This document shows, in pieces, positions 23,117-34,839 of a stretch of 64,000 nucleotides of DNA. Under the pieces are notes generated by a model that saw only the letters and a program-made list of their open reading frames with translations, searched no databases and was not told where the DNA came from. Source of the stretch: [Mycobacterium] nativiensis. Lineage in GTDB: Bacteria; Actinomycetota; Actinomycetes; Mycobacteriales; Mycobacteriaceae. The translations under genes and the position numbers were made by a program. The stretch is taken from NCBI RefSeq assembly GCF_020172685.1, contig NZ_CP083986.1, positions 1,464,630 through 1,528,629 of the forward strand, written 5' to 3'. The number at the start of each line of letters is the position of its first letter. The stretch's first letter is position 1.

Positions 23117-24832
23117 ATGACCTCGCCTGACACCCCCGACGTGACCTTCGCCGACCTGCAAATCCACCCTTCGGTCCTGCAGGCTGTCGCCGACGTCGGC
23201 TACGAGACGCCGTCGGCTATCCAGGCCGCCACCATCCCGGCGTTGCTGGAGGGCTCCGACGTCGTCGGGCTGGCGCAGACCGGCACCGGCAAGACCGCGG
23301 CGTTCGCCATCCCGATCCTGTCGCGGATCGACACCACCAGCAAAGCCACTCAGGCCCTGGTACTCGCGCCGACCCGCGAGTTGGCGCTCCAGGTGGCCGA
23401 GGCGTTCGGCCGTTACGGGGCGCATCTGCCGCGGGTCAATGTGCTGCCGATCTACGGTGGCGCGTCCTACACCGTGCAGCTCTCCGGGCTCAAGCGCGGC
23501 GCCCAGGTCGTGGTCGGCACCCCCGGGCGCGTCATCGACCACCTGGAACGCGGCACGCTGGATCTGTCGCATCTGGACTACCTGGTGCTCGACGAGGCCG
23601 ACGAGATGCTGCAGATGGGGTTCGCCGAGGACGTCGAGCGCATCCTGGCCGACACTCCGGAATACAAGCAGGTGGCGTTGTTCTCGGCCACCATGCCGCC
23701 GGCGATCCGCCGGATCACCACCAAATACCTGCACGATCCGGTCGAAGTCACCGTCAAGGCCAAGACCGCCACCGCGGAGAACATCACCCAGCGCTACATC
23801 GAGGTGGCCGGCCCGCGGAAGATGGATGCCCTGACCCGGGTGCTCGAAGTCGAGCCATTCGAGGCGATGATCGTGTTCGTCCGCACCAAGCAGGCGACCG
23901 AGGAGGTCGCCGAAAAGCTGCGCGCCCGAGGGTTTTCCGCGTCGGCCATCAACGGTGATATCGCCCAGGCGCAGCGCGAGCGCACCATCACCGCATTGAA
24001 GAACGGCGGCTCCAGGGGGGTGGACATCCTGGTCGCCACCGACGTCGCCGCTCGCGGCCTGGACGTGGACCGCATCTCGCACGTGGTCAACTACGACATT
24101 CCCAACGATCCCGAGGCATACGTGCACCGGATCGGACGCACCGGCCGGGCCGGCCGGTCCGGCATCGCTCTGCTGTTCGTCAGCCCGCGCGAACGCCATC
24201 TGCTCAAGTTGATCGAGAAAGTGACTCGGCAGAAGCTGGTCGAGTCCGCACTGCCCAGCGTCGACGATGTCAATGCTCAACGGGTGTCCAAGTTCGCCGA
24301 CGCGATCACCACTCATCTCGGCGGGTCGGGCATCGAGTTGTTCCGCCGCCTGGTCGAGGACTACAGCCGCGAGCACAACGTGCCGATGGCCGATATCGCC
24401 GCCGCGCTGGCGTTGCAGTCCCGCGACGGGGAAGCGTTCCTGATGGTGGAACCGCCGCCGGACAAGCGACGCGAACGTGCCAAGCCGGATCGCGACGGCG
24501 GCCGGGACGACCGGAAGCGTTCGCACGACGGGCCCAAGGACGGTTTCGCCACCTACCGGGTCGCGGTCGGCAAGCGCCACCGGGTCAACCCGGGCGCGAT
24601 TGTCGGGGCGCTGGCCAACGAAGGCGGACTGCGTCGCAGCGACTTCGGCCAGATCACCATCAAGGTGGATCATTCGCTGGTGGAGTTGCCGGCCAAGCTA
24701 CCGGGCAAGACATTCAAAGCACTTGAGCAGACCCGGATACAGGGCCAGCTGATCAACCTGCGCCGTGACCGGCCGTCGGGTAAGCCCGAGCGCCGCGGGG
24801 AGGGCGGGGCGCACCGGAAACGGATGGAATGA
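23117..24832 (+). CDS. deaD: DeaD/CsdA-type ATP-dependent RNA helicase
   Basis: DEAD-box RNA helicase of 571 residues, involved in ribosome assembly and mRNA unwinding, typically important in cold. Visible motifs: Q motif ([17 protein letters not shown]), I (AQTGTGKTA), Ia (APTRELALQ), II (VLDEADEML), III (FSATMPP), V ([12 protein letters not shown]) and VI ([15 protein letters not shown]). The C-terminal basic tail and the DbpA-type RNA-binding fold ([26 protein letters not shown]) follow. A TAGACT hexamer lies at 23101-23106, ten bases before the ATG, suggesting a very short leader. The stop overlaps the next start (ATGA). Confidence 0.95.
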   Translation: MTSPDTPDVTFADLQIHPSVLQAVADVGYETPSAIQAATIPALLEGSDVVGLAQTGTGKTAAFAIPILSRIDTTSKATQALVLAPTRELALQVAEAFGRYGAHLPRVNVLPIYGGASYTVQLSGLKRGAQVVVGTPGRVIDHLERGTLDLSHLDYLVLDEADEMLQMGFAEDVERILADTPEYKQVALFSATMPPAIRRITTKYLHDPVEVTVKAKTATAENITQRYIEVAGPRKMDALTRVLEVEPFEAMIVFVRTKQATEEVAEKLRARGFSASAINGDIAQAQRERTITALKNGGSRGVDILVATDVAARGLDVDRISHVVNYDIPNDPEAYVHRIGRTGRAGRSGIALLFVSPRERHLLKLIEKVTRQKLVESALPSVDDVNAQRVSKFADAITTHLGGSGIELFRRLVEDYSREHNVPMADIAAALALQSRDGEAFLMVEPPPDKRRERAKPDRDGGRDDRKRSHDGPKDGFATYRVAVGKRHRVNPGAIVGALANEGGLRRSDFGQITIKVDHSLVELPAKLPGKTFKALEQTRIQGQLINLRRDRPSGKPERRGEGGAHRKRME

Positions 24833-25971
24833 CGCCGCTGCGCGAGGACGACGTCGCACAGGGCGGGTTGGAACAGATCGCTCATGTGGACCGGGTCGCC
24901 TCGCTGACCGGTGTGCGCGCGGTGGCGGCGATCCTGGTCGTCGGCACCCATGCGGCCTACACCACCGGCAAGTACACCCACGGCTACGCCGGCCTGCTGG
25001 GTTCCCGCATGGAGATCGGGGTGCCGATCTTCTTTGTGCTCTCCGGCTTTCTGTTGTTCCGGCCGTGGGTGCGTGCCACCGCCTTCGACCGCCCGGAGCC
25101 CTCGGTGCCTCGCTACGCCTGGCATCGGGTGCGGCGCATCATGCCGGCCTACGTCGTCACCGTGGCGCTGGCGTACCTGCTCTACCACTTCCGCACCGCC
25201 GGCCCGAACCCCGGCCACAACTGGATCGGGTTGCTGCGCAACCTGACTCTGACGCAGATCTATACCGACAATTACATGTTCGGCTATCTGCATCAGGGCC
25301 TCACCCAGATGTGGAGCCTCGCGGTGGAGGTCGCCTTCTACGTGGTGCTGCCGCTGCTGGCCTACCTGTTGCTGGTCTGGTTGTGTCGCCGCGAGTGGCG
25401 GCCGGTGCGACTGCTGACCGGGCTGGCGGCGGTGGCGGCGATCACCCCCGCCTGGCTGACCTTGGTGCACACCACCGACTTCCTGCCCGACGGTGCCCGG
25501 TTGTGGTTGCCGGCCTATCTGGCCTGGTTCGTCGCCGGAATGCTCCTGGCGGTGCTGCAGGCGATGGGCGTGCGCTGCTACGGCTTCGTGGCGATCCCGT
25601 TGGCGCTCATCTGCTATCTCATCGCGTCCACCCCGCTCGCAGGGGAGCCCACCACATCGCCGGCCAAGCTGTCGGAGGCTCTGGTCAAAGCCGGCTTCTA
25701 CGCGGTGATCGCCGCCCTGGCGGTGGCACCGCTGGCGCTGGGCAACCACGGCCTGTACGCCAGGCTGCTGGCGAGCCGGCCAATGGTCTGGCTGGGGGAG
25801 ATCTCCTACGAGATCTTCCTGGTCCACCTGGTGCTGATGGAGGTGGTGATGGTCGAGGTGCTGCACGCCCCGGTCTACACCGGGTCGATGCTCAATCTGT
25901 TCGTGGTCACCATGCTGGTCACCATCCCGGTGTCCTGGGTGCTGCACCGGTTTACGAGGGTGAAGTCCTGA
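24829..25971 (+). CDS. Membrane acyltransferase, acyltransferase-3 family (Rv1254-like)
   Basis: Integral membrane O-acyltransferase of 380 residues with about ten helices. The family signature is clear at the start: VASLTGVRAVAAILVVGTHAAY, containing the conserved His, then VPIFFVLSGFLLFRPW and RVRRIMPAYVVTVALAYLL (the R-x10-H type arginine segment), and SLAVEVAFYVVLPLLAYLL. These enzymes acylate sugars of surface glycolipids or polysaccharides; the substrate here is unknown. Translation is coupled to deaD by a 4-base overlap. The 3' end overlaps the convergent tetR gene by 20 bases. Confidence 0.88.
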   Translation: MTPLREDDVAQGGLEQIAHVDRVASLTGVRAVAAILVVGTHAAYTTGKYTHGYAGLLGSRMEIGVPIFFVLSGFLLFRPWVRATAFDRPEPSVPRYAWHRVRRIMPAYVVTVALAYLLYHFRTAGPNPGHNWIGLLRNLTLTQIYTDNYMFGYLHQGLTQMWSLAVEVAFYVVLPLLAYLLLVWLCRREWRPVRLLTGLAAVAAITPAWLTLVHTTDFLPDGARLWLPAYLAWFVAGMLLAVLQAMGVRCYGFVAIPLALICYLIASTPLAGEPTTSPAKLSEALVKAGFYAVIAALAVAPLALGNHGLYARLLASRPMVWLGEISYEIFLVHLVLMEVVMVEVLHAPVYTGSMLNLFVVTMLVTIPVSWVLHRFTRVKS

Positions 25972-26548
25972 CCTCGCTGGACGGCGTGACGACCGGGACC
26001 ACGAACTGAGCCAGCATGGCGCGCTCATCGTCGGCGTCGCGGCCCGGGAAGCTCAGCATCGACGTCATCACCCGCACCACCCAGCGGGCCCGCTGTTGCA
26101 CCGCCTCGGGGTCGTCGGCGCCCAGTGCGGACAGGAACGTCGTGACCATCATGGTGATGACGTCGGATCGTTCGGCCATCGCTGCACCGATCGGCGGGCC
26201 GGTCTCGGCGAACCAGGATGCCAACGCCGGGTTGCCCCGCACCAGGGCCAGGGATTCGGTGATCCCGGTGACCAGCCGCTGCGCCGGATCTTCGATCGCC
26301 GCGAGCCGCTGGGTCAACTCGCGATAGAGCGTATTGGCCCAGCGGTGCACGTAGGCGGTGTAGAGCGCGTCGCGGCTCTCGAAGTACCGGTACAGCGTGG
26401 CGCGGGAACATCCTGCGGCGCGGGCGATCTCATTCATGCCGACCGAGCCCGGGTCGTGCTCGGCGAACAGCTTCTCGGCCGCGTCGAGGATCTTCTCGGC
26501 GGCCAGCTCACCGCGCTGGTCGGCCAACCAGGCCCGCCCGACCATCAT
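25952..26548 (-). CDS. TetR-family repressor (Rv1255c-like)
   Basis: Transcription factor of 198 residues. The N-terminal helix-turn-helix is well conserved (AAEKILDAAEKLFAEHDPGSVGMNEIARAAGCSRATLYRYFESRDALYTAYV split over residues 15-70). The C-terminal ligand domain is divergent, as usual. ATG at 26548 overlaps the stop of the cyp130 gene (ATGATG), so the two are co-transcribed and the repressor probably controls the P450. An imperfect palindrome upstream of cyp130 (27771-27802) is the obvious target. Confidence 0.9.
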   Translation of the reverse strand: MMVGRAWLADQRGELAAEKILDAAEKLFAEHDPGSVGMNEIARAAGCSRATLYRYFESRDALYTAYVHRWANTLYRELTQRLAAIEDPAQRLVTGITESLALVRGNPALASWFAETGPPIGAAMAERSDVITMMVTTFLSALGADDPEAVQQRARWVVRVMTSMLSFPGRDADDERAMLAQFVVPVVTPSSEVRTSPS

Positions 26549-27765
26549 GACGAGACGGTGAAGGGCACCGTCATAGGCCGGCGTACGTAACTGCCACCTG
26601 CCCATGCGATCCCGGCTTCGTCGACCGCGTAGTCGGGGCAGCGGGCGAGCAGTTCCTCCAGCGCCACCCGGGCCTGCATGCGCGCAGCCTGATTGCCGAT
26701 GCAATGGTGCGCGCCGTAGCCGAAACTCAGGATCTGGCGCGGCTTGCGCAATACGTCGAGCTCTTCGGCGGTCGGCCCGAACTGGCGCTCGTCCCGGTTG
26801 GCCGAGCCGTACAGCAGCAGGGCCCGCCGGCCGGCGGGAATGGTGTCGTTGCCGATCGTGACATCCCGGGTGGCGGTGCGGGCCAGACCCTGCACCGGGG
26901 AGGTCATCCGCAGCAACTCCTCGACGGCCTCGTTGATCAGGGTCGGGTCGTCGACGAGCATCTTGCGCTGATCCGGGTGCTGGTGCAGCAATTGAGTTGA
27001 GCCGCCCAGCATTCCGGTCGTGGTGTCGTTGCCGCCGGTGACCATGGTGAACGCGAAGGCCAGAATCGCGAAGATTCCGGCGTCGTCGCCGGGGGCGCCC
27101 ATTCCCGCGGCAACCAGATGCGACACGGTGTCCTCGCCCTGGTCGGTGCGGCGCCGCTCGATCAGGCCGCTGAAATAGGTCATCATCTCGATCACCGCGT
27201 CCCCGGCGGAGGCGACGCCGTCCGGGTTGATGGTGGCCGCGACGATGGCGTCGGTCCAGCGGTCGAACTGGGAGCGGTCTTCCTGCGGCACCCCGAGGAA
27301 GTGCGCGACGACCATCGACGGCAGCGGCTTGAACACTTCGGCGACGATGTCACCGCCACCGGCCGAGCGCAGTCGCTCGATCCGCTCGATGACGAAGTGG
27401 CGCACTTCCGGCTCGAGCTGCTTGACGTGGGCCGGGGTGAAGGCGCGAGCCACCAGCTTGCGGAACTCGGTGTGCACCGGCGGATCCTGCATCACCATCG
27501 GGGGATTGGCGGCCAGGCCGATCATCTCCAGGTCGCCGTAGTTGATCGTCAGGCCTTTGGCCGAGGAGAACGTCTGATGGTCGGAGGCGGCCGCCCAGAC
27601 ATCGGCGTGCCGGGACAGCACGTAGTAGTCCTGGTCGGGGGCGTCCGCCGGCACCACGTGGTGGACCGGGTCGTGCTCGCGCAGCGCGGCGTACATCGGC
27701 CAGGGGTTGGGCCAGGTGTCGGCGTTGCACGGCTGAAATTTCGGATGAGACATCATGGTCGTCAT
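26545..27765 (-). CDS. cyp130: Cytochrome P450, CYP130-type
   Basis: Heme monooxygenase of 406 residues, close to the M. tuberculosis CYP130 length and in the same place. The I-helix motif is AFTMVTGGNDTTTGML, the K-helix ExxR is EELLR, and the heme-binding loop FGYGAHHCIGNQ contains the axial Cys. ATG at 27765 gives MTTMMSHPKFQP; the later ATG ATG pair is an alternative. No ferredoxin gene is adjacent. The substrate is unknown; CYP130 homologues bind N-arylamides in vitro (general knowledge). Confidence 0.92.
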   Translation of the reverse strand: MTTMMSHPKFQPCNADTWPNPWPMYAALREHDPVHHVVPADAPDQDYYVLSRHADVWAAASDHQTFSSAKGLTINYGDLEMIGLAANPPMVMQDPPVHTEFRKLVARAFTPAHVKQLEPEVRHFVIERIERLRSAGGGDIVAEVFKPLPSMVVAHFLGVPQEDRSQFDRWTDAIVAATINPDGVASAGDAVIEMMTYFSGLIERRRTDQGEDTVSHLVAAGMGAPGDDAGIFAILAFAFTMVTGGNDTTTGMLGGSTQLLHQHPDQRKMLVDDPTLINEAVEELLRMTSPVQGLARTATRDVTIGNDTIPAGRRALLLYGSANRDERQFGPTAEELDVLRKPRQILSFGYGAHHCIGNQAARMQARVALEELLARCPDYAVDEAGIAWAGGSYVRRPMTVPFTVSS

Positions 27766-27770
27766 GTCTC

Positions 27771-27802
27771 ATTGATACGACAATAGTCCAGTGTGTGTCA
27801 AT
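27771..27802. promoter_or_regulatory. Imperfect palindrome upstream of cyp130-tetR (operator candidate)
   Basis: ATTGATAC (27771-27778) and GTGTCAAT (27795-27802) are inverted half-sites matching at 7 of 8 positions, separated by 16 bases, just 6 bases upstream of the cyp130 start codon. A TATTGT hexamer (minus strand, 27780-27785) lies inside. This is a plausible TetR site for the co-transcribed repressor. Confidence 0.45.
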
Positions 27803-27852
27803 GGTTGCGGGCTTTCCGATTTCCGCATCGCAGGTGACACGGCACTTGTGTG

Positions 27853-27869
27853 AGACTGTAATGCAGTCT
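27853..27869. promoter_or_regulatory. Palindrome upstream of the mmpS-mmpL operon (operator candidate)
   Basis: AGACTG-TAATG-CAGTCT is a perfect inverted repeat with a five-base centre, located about 100 bases upstream of mmpS in the gap shared with cyp130. Flanking ACTTGTG (27844-27850) and CACAAGT (27886-27892) form a second, wider dyad. The operon encodes its own TetR protein, which makes autoregulation here plausible. Confidence 0.45.
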
Positions 27870-27969
27870 ACGTTTGCCGCTATGTCACAAGTCGGCCGAA
27901 AACCGCGAGCGAGTGGATACCGCGCATTGGTGGTCGTGTGTGAACAGGCATGACAGGCAGAAGGTTTCA

Positions 27970-28401
27970 TTGGTACACCGCCTGGGCCGCAACTGGATGC
28001 TGTTGACGGCGGTGTTCGTCCTCGCTCTGGCGGGATTCGCGGTGTATCGCCTGCACGGCATTTTCGCGTCCCACGACGTCACATCAACCCCCAGTGGCTT
28101 CGCCAATGACGTAGCGCCGTTCAACCCCAAGCGCGTGCTCATCGAGGTGTATGGCCCGCCTAGGACCGTGGCGACCATCACCTATTTGGATGTGGATGCG
28201 CAACCGCAACGTGCCGACGCTGTCGTGCTGCCGTGGTCCTACGACGCGACGACCACGAAACCTGCTGTTGCTGCCAATGTCTCGGCCCAAGGCGATAACG
28301 ATTGGATCGGCTGCCGGATCACGATCGACAACGAGGTCAAAGACGAGAGAACGGCCAATGCCTTGCACGCCTTCACCTACTGCTTGGACAAGTCCGGATG
28401 A
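27970..28401 (+). CDS. MmpS-family membrane protein
   Basis: Small accessory protein for an MmpL transporter, about 143 residues: one N-terminal transmembrane helix ([20 protein letters not shown]) then a periplasmic beta-sandwich with the family pattern [30 protein letters not shown] and a late Cys pair ([11 protein letters not shown]...FTYCLDKSG). The TTG at 27970 is chosen because AGAAGG sits 6 bases upstream and the resulting MVHRLGRNW start resembles other MmpS proteins; GTG at 27940 is an alternative. The stop overlaps the mmpL start (ATGA). Confidence 0.85.
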   Translation: MVHRLGRNWMLLTAVFVLALAGFAVYRLHGIFASHDVTSTPSGFANDVAPFNPKRVLIEVYGPPRTVATITYLDVDAQPQRADAVVLPWSYDATTTKPAVAANVSAQGDNDWIGCRITIDNEVKDERTANALHAFTYCLDKSG

Positions 28402-31322
28402 GCCCGCAGCCGTCGTGGCGTCGGCTTCCGGACCTGCTGCGGCGCTACTCCGCCGCGATCGTCTTCTTCTGGCTCGCCGTGGCCATGGTGACGAACGTCT
28501 TCGTGCCGCAACTGGAGAAGGTGGCCGAAGCGAACAACGCATCGCTGAGCCCGCAGGATGCACCATCCCTGGAGGCCGCCAAACACATCGGTGAGGTCTT
28601 CGACGAGTTCAGTTCAGACAGCTCGGCGATGATCGTGCTGGAGGGCGATCAGCCACTGGGTGCCGATGCGCACCACTACTACGACGTTTTGATCGACAAG
28701 CTCAACCGGGACACCCGGCACGTCGAGCACGTTCAAGATTTCTGGGGAGACCCGCTGACCGCGGCCGGTTCGCAGAGTGTCGACGGCAAGGCCGCGTTGG
28801 TGCAGGTGTATCTGGCCGGTAATCAGGGTGAATCGCTGGCCAACGAGTCGGTCGATGCGGTGCGCGACATCGTCAACGACACACCTGCGCCATCGGGCTT
28901 ACGGGCGTATGTCACCGGCGCCGCACCTCTGGTCACCGACCAGTTCCAGGTCGGCAGTCAGGGCACCTGGAAGACGACGCTGATCACGATCGGCGTGATC
29001 CTGGCGATGCTGTTGTGGCTGTACCGCCGAGTCACCACAGCGATCCTGGTGATCTTCATGGTGATGATCGAGTTGACCGCATCGCGCGGGGTCGTCGCAG
29101 TACTGGCCAACGCCGGCATCATCAAATTGTCGACCTATTCGACGAATCTGCTGACATTGCTGGTCATCGCCGCCGGCACCGATTACGCAATCTTTCTGCT
29201 CGGCCGCTATCACGAGGCCCGCTATGCCGGCCAGGATCGGATCACGGCGTTCAACACCATGTATCACGGCACCGCACACATCATCCTGGGTTCGGGCCTG
29301 ACGATTGCCGGTGCGGTGTTCTGCCTGACCTTCGCTCGGCTCCCATATTTTCAGACGTTGGGCATCCCCGCAGGTATCGGAGTGCTCGTCGCGGTGGTGG
29401 CGGCGTTGACGTTGGCGCCCGCGGTGCTCGCCATCGGCCGGCACTTCGGCCTGTTCGATCCGGCACGGGAGCTGCGTACCCAGGGGTGGCGGCGGATCGG
29501 CACCGCCCTGGTGCGCTGGCCCGGGCCAATCCTGGTGGCCGCGATCGCGGTGGCGCTGATCGGCCTGCTCGCGTTGCCCGGATACAAAACCAGCTATGAC
29601 ACCCGGCCCTACATGCCGGCCCGCGCTCCGGCCAACGTCGGCTATGTGGCTGCCGAGCGGCACTTTTCACAGGCCCGGCTGAACCCCGAGCTGCTGATGA
29701 TCGAAGCCGACCACGACATGCGCAACCCGACGAACATGATCCTGCTCGAACGCGTCGCCAAGGCGATCTTCCATACCGACGGCATCGCGCAGGTCCAATC
29801 GATCACCCGGCCGCTGGGCACGCCCCTGGATCACACGTCGATCCCGTTTCAGATCAGCGCCGGCAGCGCGACACAGATCCTCAACTTGCCCTTCCAGGAG
29901 TCGCAAGCGGCCACCATGCTCAAACAGGTTGAAGTGATCAACAATTCAATCGACATCCTGCGCCAGCAATATCTCCTGCAACAGCAATCCGGCGCCATCA
30001 CCGATGAGCAAGCGAAGGCATTTGAGCAGACGGTGGCTACTGCGACGGATCTGCGGAATAAGATTGCCAATTTCGACGACTTCATCCGCCCGCTGCGCAG
30101 CTACTTCTACTGGGAACCACACTGTTTCGATATCCCGGCGTGCGCAGCGATCCGGTCGGTGCTCGACGCGCTCGACGGAATCGACGTGCTCACCTCTCAG
30201 CTCGACGACGTCGCCGGGAGCATCGCCAAACTCGATGCACTGCAACCCAAGCTGCTCGCCCTGATCCCGCCCCAGATCGCCAGTCAGGAACAAAATCGCG
30301 AACTGAGCCTGTCCAACCACGCGACCAGTTCCGGGTTGAACGACCAGGCAGCGGCCGGCCTCGACAACGCAACCGCCATGGGCAAGGCGTTCGACGAGGC
30401 GAAAACCGATGACTCGTTCTATCTACCGCCGGAGGTCTTCACCAACCCCGAATTCCTGCGCGGGGTGAAGATGTTCATGTCGCCGGACGGCAAGGCGGCC
30501 CGGATGATCATCACCCATGAGGGCGATCCCGCTACACCGGAGGGCATTTCGCATATCGAAGCGATCCGCCATGCCGCGCGCGATGCGGTCAAGGGAACTC
30601 CGCTCGCGGGCTCCAAGATCTACCTAGCCGGCACCGCGGCCACCTACAAGGACATCGCCGACGGTGCCAAATATGACCTGATGATTGCCGGAATCGCCGC
30701 GCTGAGCCTGATCCTGCTGGTCATGATGTTCATCACCCGCAGCCTCATCGCCGCACTGGTCATCGTCGGCACCGTCGCGTTGTCTTTGGGAGCATCTTTC
30801 GGGCTCTCAGTGCTGATCTGGCAGTACATTTTCGGCATCCAGCTGTACTGGATCGTGCTGGCTCTGGCGGTCATCCTGCTGCTGGCCGTGGGATCCGACT
30901 ACAACCTACTGCTGATATCTCGCTTCAAGGAGGAACTCCATGCCGGCATAAACACCGGCATCATCCGCGCGATGGCCGGCTCCGGTTCGGTAGTCACCTC
31001 GGCGGGTCTGGTCTTCGCCGCGACGATGGCATCGTTCATGTTCGCCGAGTTGCGGGTGCTGGGCCAGATCGGCACCACGATCGCCCTCGGGCTGTTGTTC
31101 GACACCCTCATCGTGCGCTCGTTCATGACCCCGTCGATCGCAGCACTGTTGGGCCGCTGGTTCTGGTGGCCGCTGAAGGTACGTCCCCGGCCCGCCAGCC
31201 AGATGCTGCAGCCCTACGGATCCCGTTCGGCGGTGCGCCAGCTATTGCTGTGGGATGACGACGATCCGGGCACGTCCACGGTCAGCGCATCCGCGCGCAA
31301 CAGCGGTGGAGGAGAACGATGA
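28398..31322 (+). CDS. MmpL-family RND transporter
   Basis: Large inner-membrane lipid or siderophore exporter, 974 residues. It starts with one helix ([25 protein letters not shown]), a periplasmic domain, five helices including the proton-relay region [25 protein letters not shown], a second large periplasmic domain, and a second helix bundle with [17 protein letters not shown]. The paired GTDYAIF/GSDYNLL Asp-Tyr motifs are the MmpL hallmark. A soluble tail of about 50 residues follows. The cargo is unknown, and no pks or glycolipid genes are next to it. It is coupled by 4-base overlaps to mmpS and to the next gene. Confidence 0.93.
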   Translation: MSPQPSWRRLPDLLRRYSAAIVFFWLAVAMVTNVFVPQLEKVAEANNASLSPQDAPSLEAAKHIGEVFDEFSSDSSAMIVLEGDQPLGADAHHYYDVLIDKLNRDTRHVEHVQDFWGDPLTAAGSQSVDGKAALVQVYLAGNQGESLANESVDAVRDIVNDTPAPSGLRAYVTGAAPLVTDQFQVGSQGTWKTTLITIGVILAMLLWLYRRVTTAILVIFMVMIELTASRGVVAVLANAGIIKLSTYSTNLLTLLVIAAGTDYAIFLLGRYHEARYAGQDRITAFNTMYHGTAHIILGSGLTIAGAVFCLTFARLPYFQTLGIPAGIGVLVAVVAALTLAPAVLAIGRHFGLFDPARELRTQGWRRIGTALVRWPGPILVAAIAVALIGLLALPGYKTSYDTRPYMPARAPANVGYVAAERHFSQARLNPELLMIEADHDMRNPTNMILLERVAKAIFHTDGIAQVQSITRPLGTPLDHTSIPFQISAGSATQILNLPFQESQAATMLKQVEVINNSIDILRQQYLLQQQSGAITDEQAKAFEQTVATATDLRNKIANFDDFIRPLRSYFYWEPHCFDIPACAAIRSVLDALDGIDVLTSQLDDVAGSIAKLDALQPKLLALIPPQIASQEQNRELSLSNHATSSGLNDQAAAGLDNATAMGKAFDEAKTDDSFYLPPEVFTNPEFLRGVKMFMSPDGKAARMIITHEGDPATPEGISHIEAIRHAARDAVKGTPLAGSKIYLAGTAATYKDIADGAKYDLMIAGIAALSLILLVMMFITRSLIAALVIVGTVALSLGASFGLSVLIWQYIFGIQLYWIVLALAVILLLAVGSDYNLLLISRFKEELHAGINTGIIRAMAGSGSVVTSAGLVFAATMASFMFAELRVLGQIGTTIALGLLFDTLIVRSFMTPSIAALLGRWFWWPLKVRPRPASQMLQPYGSRSAVRQLLLWDDDDPGTSTVSASARNSGGGER

Positions 31323-31756
31323 GTTTCGGCTTCTGGGGCGCCCTCACGGTGCTTGCAGCGGTGATGGCACTGGTTTTCGCCGGGTGCGCGCTAGTGTACG
31401 TCCGGCGGCTGGAGAATCGGATGCCGGCTGCACTCGGCGAGAAAATCGGTGCCCATAAAGCGGTGCTGGCCAAAGTGCGGAAGCGTCAAACCCTGACGCA
31501 AGATGAGTTCACCTACGCGCGCGAACTGGTCGCCGACGCCCGATCCCCACTGGCGTATGCGATACCCGCTGCCATCTTCTCCGCGGGCTTGTTCTACATC
31601 GTCGGTTGCCTTCACGAGCTCGACGTCCATGGCGGCCACCCCTCATTCCGAACCTTTATTGGAGGCTTTCCTATGCTGGGATCGTTGAACATGCTCGGAC
31701 AGTTCCGCAGAGTCGCGCGATTGAAGTCGCGCCTACCGGATGCTGTCCCGCTGTGA
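31319..31756 (+). CDS. Uncharacterised membrane protein of the mmpS-mmpL operon
   Basis: A 145-residue protein with an N-terminal helix ([23 protein letters not shown]), a basic central segment ([30 protein letters not shown]) and a second helix ([21 protein letters not shown]). I do not recognise a named family. Four-base overlaps on both sides place it firmly in the operon between mmpL and the TetR gene, so a role as an accessory to the transporter is a reasonable inference. Confidence 0.75.
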   Translation: MSFGFWGALTVLAAVMALVFAGCALVYVRRLENRMPAALGEKIGAHKAVLAKVRKRQTLTQDEFTYARELVADARSPLAYAIPAAIFSAGLFYIVGCLHELDVHGGHPSFRTFIGGFPMLGSLNMLGQFRRVARLKSRLPDAVPL

Positions 31757-32567
31757 GCCGCCAAGCTGACACCACCACGAAGTCCGTGGAGACTGTCGCG
31801 CCAGAGTTGATCGAGGCCGCTGTGCGGGCCGCCGAAACACTCAAACGCGACATCGTCGAAGTCCCAGTCAGCGCCATCGCTGCCGAAGCCCAGATGTCCC
31901 GTAGCACACTGCTTCGCAGATTGGGCGGATCCCGCAGGGTTCTCGATGCTGCGGTCCGTGCCGCCGGTATCGACCCCGGCGGCCGGCCCCCGGTACGGGT
32001 GCGAGCGCTCACCGCGGCCGCCGAGTTGATCAGCGAGAACGGCTTGGCCGCAACCACTCTGGATATAATTGCCGAACGTGCCGACTGTTCGGTGTTTAGC
32101 TTGCACGCCGCTTTCGGCGGACGCGACGAACTGCTACGCGCCGTATTCGATCAGTTCAGTCCCATTCGCGACATCGAAGACTATCTCGCCGCCGTGCCGG
32201 ACGACCTCCGTACCACGGTGCACGGCATTTACCGCACGATCGCGGACGCGCTGAGCCGTGAACCTCGGGTCGCTCCCGCGATGCTGGCGGAGGTGTACTC
32301 GAGACCGGCAAGTCCCACGGTGCAGTCACTGACCCGCTACGCGGCTCCACGCATGTTGGGCACCCTCGGAGCCTGGTTTGAGAGAGAGATCCGCGCGGGA
32401 CGCATCAAGGATCAGCCGCTGCTGGTGCTGATCCAGCAACTTCTCGGACCGATAATCGTTCACATGCTGATGCGTCCGGCGTTCCCCGAGGCTCTCGACT
32501 TCATGCTGCCCGATGTCGACAGCATCTGCGAACAAATGACCGCCAATTTCCTTGCCGCCGTGGGGAC

Positions 32568-32571
<4 letters not shown>
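31753..32571 (+). CDS. TetR-family regulator with two tandem helix-turn-helix segments
   Basis: A 272-residue regulator, longer than the usual 190-220. Two HTH-like segments can be read: VPVSAIAAEAQMSRSTLLRRLGGSRRVLDAAVRAAG (about residues 37-72) and TTLDIIAERADCSVFSLHAAFGGRDELLRAVFDQF (about 95-130). The second has the normal TetR spacing before a C-terminal ligand-binding domain. GTG at 31753 overlaps the previous stop (GTGA), so the regulator is the last gene of the mmpS-mmpL operon. It converges with the flavoprotein gene, overlapping by four bases. Confidence 0.8.
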
Positions 32572-34110
<1,539 letters not shown>

Positions 34111-34132
34111 CCGTCAAATCCGAGGAGCTGAA

Positions 34133-34636
34133 ATGGACTTCGCACAACACACCATCGATCTCGCCCGCCGCAATGTTGAGGGGGGCGGGCGTCCGTTCGC
34201 CACGGTCATCGTCAAGGACGGCGCGATCCTGTCTGAAAGCCCGAACCGGGTCGCCCAGACCAACGACCCCACCGCGCACGCCGAGATCCTGGCCATTCGG
34301 CAGGCGTGCACGGCGCTGGGTACCGAACACCTGACCGGGGCTACCATCTTCATCCTGGCGCTGCCCTGCCCGATGTGCCTCGGTGCGCTGTACTACTGCT
34401 CGCCGGATGAGGTCGTCTTCCTGACCACCCGGGAGGCCTACGAACCGCATTATGTCGACGACCGAAAGTACTTCGAGTTCAACACCTTTTACGACGAGTT
34501 CGCCAAGCCCTGGGACCGGCGGCGGCTGCCCATGCGGCACGAGTCCCGCGACGACGCGGTCGACGTCTACCGGGTGTGGCAGCAGCGGAACGGCGGAAAC
34601 CGTCGGGTTTCGGGAGTGCCGAGCGCTCTGAGCTAG
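34133..34636 (+). CDS. Nucleoside/guanine deaminase, CMP/dCMP deaminase fold
   Basis: Zinc-dependent deaminase of 167 residues. The zinc site is complete: HAEI with the catalytic Glu (DPTAHAEILAIRQAC) and PCPMCLGALYYCSPDEV with the two Cys ligands. The arrangement and the C-terminal YDEFAKPWDRR segment are closest to guanine-deaminase or tRNA-adenosine-deaminase-like proteins; the substrate cannot be settled by eye. ATG at 34133 follows AGGAG. It lies upstream of the Rieske gene pair but is separated by about 200 bases with its own regulatory signals. Confidence 0.85.
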   Translation: MDFAQHTIDLARRNVEGGGRPFATVIVKDGAILSESPNRVAQTNDPTAHAEILAIRQACTALGTEHLTGATIFILALPCPMCLGALYYCSPDEVVFLTTREAYEPHYVDDRKYFEFNTFYDEFAKPWDRRRLPMRHESRDDAVDVYRVWQQRNGGNRRVSGVPSALS

Positions 34637-34789
34637 CCCGATAGGTAGTTGACGTAACAATTAAAATAGTTTGATCGTATGCTCGCCTGATCGGCGCCGC
34701 AACCGCCCTCGTCTACGGTCTTGATGCTGGATTGGCCTGCGGAAGGGCTCGACAGTTGCTAGCGTCTCGGCTATGGTGGGCCGTGTTAT

Positions 34790-34812
34790 TAGTTGCTCAG
34801 TCAACTACTGAG
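34790..34812. promoter_or_regulatory. Nested palindromes upstream of the Rieske gene pair (operator candidate)
   Basis: TAGTTG-CTCAGT-CAACTA (34790-34807) is a perfect inverted repeat with a six-base centre. It overlaps a second one, CTCAGT-CAACT-ACTGAG (34796-34812). The site is 28 bases before the start codon at 34840, just ahead of the RBS GGAGGG, a classic repressor position. The 203-base gap is AT-richer than its neighbours near 34650-34680 (TTGACG, then TTAAAATAG), where the promoter may lie. Confidence 0.5.
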
Positions 34813-34839
34813 AGCGGGTTCAAACTTGTTGGAGGGCTC

